Part shown: piece after piece, positions 4,454-5,108 of the stretch
Layout: each line of letters opens with the position of its first letter
Numbering within the stretch: position 1 is the stretch's first letter
Origin: Candidatus Solincola tengchongensis
Lineage (GTDB): Bacteria; Actinomycetota; Geothermincolia; Geothermincolales; RBG-13-55-18
Direction of reading: 5' to 3'
DNA: 5,108 nt
Assembly (NCBI GenBank): GCA_015711895.1
Contig: JACVJH010000300.1
Span: 1 to 5,108, forward strand
Translations under genes and position numbers: made by a program
The notes under the pieces: model-generated
What the model saw: only the letters and a program-made list of their open reading frames with translations
What the model was told of the DNA's origin: nothing
Databases searched by the model: none

Positions 4454-5108
4454 TTAACTGTCGAGAAGACGGCGGATCTCCTCCGCGGCCCGCCGCGGGT
4501 CGGAAGCGGCGTAGATGGAGGAGCCCACCACCACGATGTCCGCCCCTGCCTCCCTTACCAGGGCCAGGTTCTCCGTCTTCACGCCCCCGTCCACCTCCAC
4601 CTCCACTTGCAGGCCGAGGCGGGCCGCCTCCCTCTTGATCTCCCCCACCTTCTCCAGGGCCTCCGGAATCATGGCCTGGCCCCCGAAGCCCGGCATCACC
4701 GTCATCACCAGGACGTAATCGCAGAGCTCGAGGTAGTCGAAGACGCTGTGCGCGGGAGTCTGGGGGTTGATCACCATGCCCGCCCTCTTCCCGTAACCCC
4801 GGATCATGCCCAGTATCTCACCGGGATACCTGGTCACCTCGGCATGGAAGGAGATCCAGTCCGCTCCGGCCGCGGCGAAGTCCTCCACGAACTCGGCGGG
4901 GTGGGCGATCATCAGGTGCACGTCCAGGGGAAGCCGGGTGATCTCCCTCACCGCCCTCACCACCAGGGGGCCGAAGGTGATGTTGGGCACGAAGTTGCCG
5001 TCCATCACGTCCAGGTGGACCGCGTCCGCCAGCCCTTCTATGTACGACACGGCCCTCCGCAGGTCGGCGAAATCGGCGTTGAGCAGGGAAGGGGCCAACT
5101 TAATCGCG
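4454..5108 (-). CDS. rpe: Ribulose-phosphate 3-epimerase (Rpe), extreme N-terminus cut by window edge
   Basis: Interconverts ribulose 5-phosphate and xylulose 5-phosphate in the pentose phosphate pathway; a cytosolic TIM-barrel metalloenzyme. The frame stays open to the window edge and reads AIKLAPSLLNADF, so the true start is probably one or two codons outside. The TTG at 5098 codes for the Leu of KLAPS and is not the start. Numbered from that TTG, catalytic and metal residues are seen as Ser4 (APS), His28 and Asp30 with MDG (HLDVMDGNFVPN), His61 (DVHLMI) and Asp170 (EVDGGV). The family motif VMPGFGGQ (134-141) and the phosphate-binding VVGSSIY (190-196) are present. About 217 residues are visible, full family length. 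It ends with TAA about 690 bases before the FMN aptamer. Rpe shares ribulose 5-phosphate with the RibB half of RibBA. Confidence 0.97.
   Translation of the reverse strand, partial: AIKLAPSLLNADFADLRRAVSYIEGLADAVHLDVMDGNFVPNITFGPLVVRAVREITRLPLDVHLMIAHPAEFVEDFAAAGADWISFHAEVTRYPGEILGMIRGYGKRAGMVINPQTPAHSVFDYLELCDYVLVMTVMPGFGGQAMIPEALEKVGEIKREAARLGLQVEVEVDGGVKTENLALVREAGADIVVVGSSIYAASDPRRAAEEIRRLLDS

Noticed and set aside
4146..4457. 103-codon plus-strand frame in the spacer
   Set aside because: No ribosome site or domain, very rich in Pro, Arg and Ser, and it is antisense to another equally poor frame and spans several hairpins. It could reflect a dispersed repeat, which a genome search would show.

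Overview
This window is a riboflavin (vitamin B2) biosynthesis operon with its FMN-sensing control region and a neighbouring pentose-phosphate gene. All genes lie on the minus strand. The DNA is GC-rich, with strong GGAGG-type ribosome binding sites, a GTG start on ribD and frequent AGG arginine codons. The order rpe / FMN riboswitch - ribD - ribE - ribBA - ribH, with a fused RibBA, is familiar from Actinomycetota and other Gram-positive-type bacteria. That lineage suggestion is inference and low confidence; nothing here fixes the species.

Layout in transcription order (high to low coordinates): (1) 5108-4454, rpe, ribulose-phosphate 3-epimerase, with its first few codons cut off by the window edge. 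(2) 4453-3808, about 650 bases without a convincing gene, holding several imperfect repeats and hairpins. (3) 3807-3779, a near-consensus sigma-70-type promoter (TGGACA, 17-base spacer, TATAAT). (4) 3767-3656, a complete FMN riboswitch aptamer, followed by a perfect 10-bp attenuator hairpin (3639-3614). (5) 3502-2345, ribD (deaminase-reductase). (6) 2340-1672, ribE (riboflavin synthase). (7) 1634-381, ribBA (DHBP synthase plus GTP cyclohydrolase II). (8) 353-1, ribH (lumazine synthase), whose C-terminal end runs off the window.

The operon encodes nearly all steps from GTP and ribulose 5-phosphate to riboflavin. RibBA opens GTP and also makes the four-carbon unit from ribulose 5-phosphate. RibD deaminates and reduces the pyrimidine. 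RibH joins the two branches to lumazine, and RibE dismutates lumazine to riboflavin. The phosphatase step and the kinase/FAD synthetase are not in the window. Rpe acts on ribulose 5-phosphate, one of the two precursors, so its position makes metabolic sense. FMN should bind the nascent leader and favour termination before ribD.

The coding part is ordinary and well understood. I see no new protein system. The only part that known features do not explain is the rpe-rib spacer, which holds two families of imperfect repeats with hairpin potential, a long nested stem-loop, and a short stretch resembling part of the FMN aptamer.
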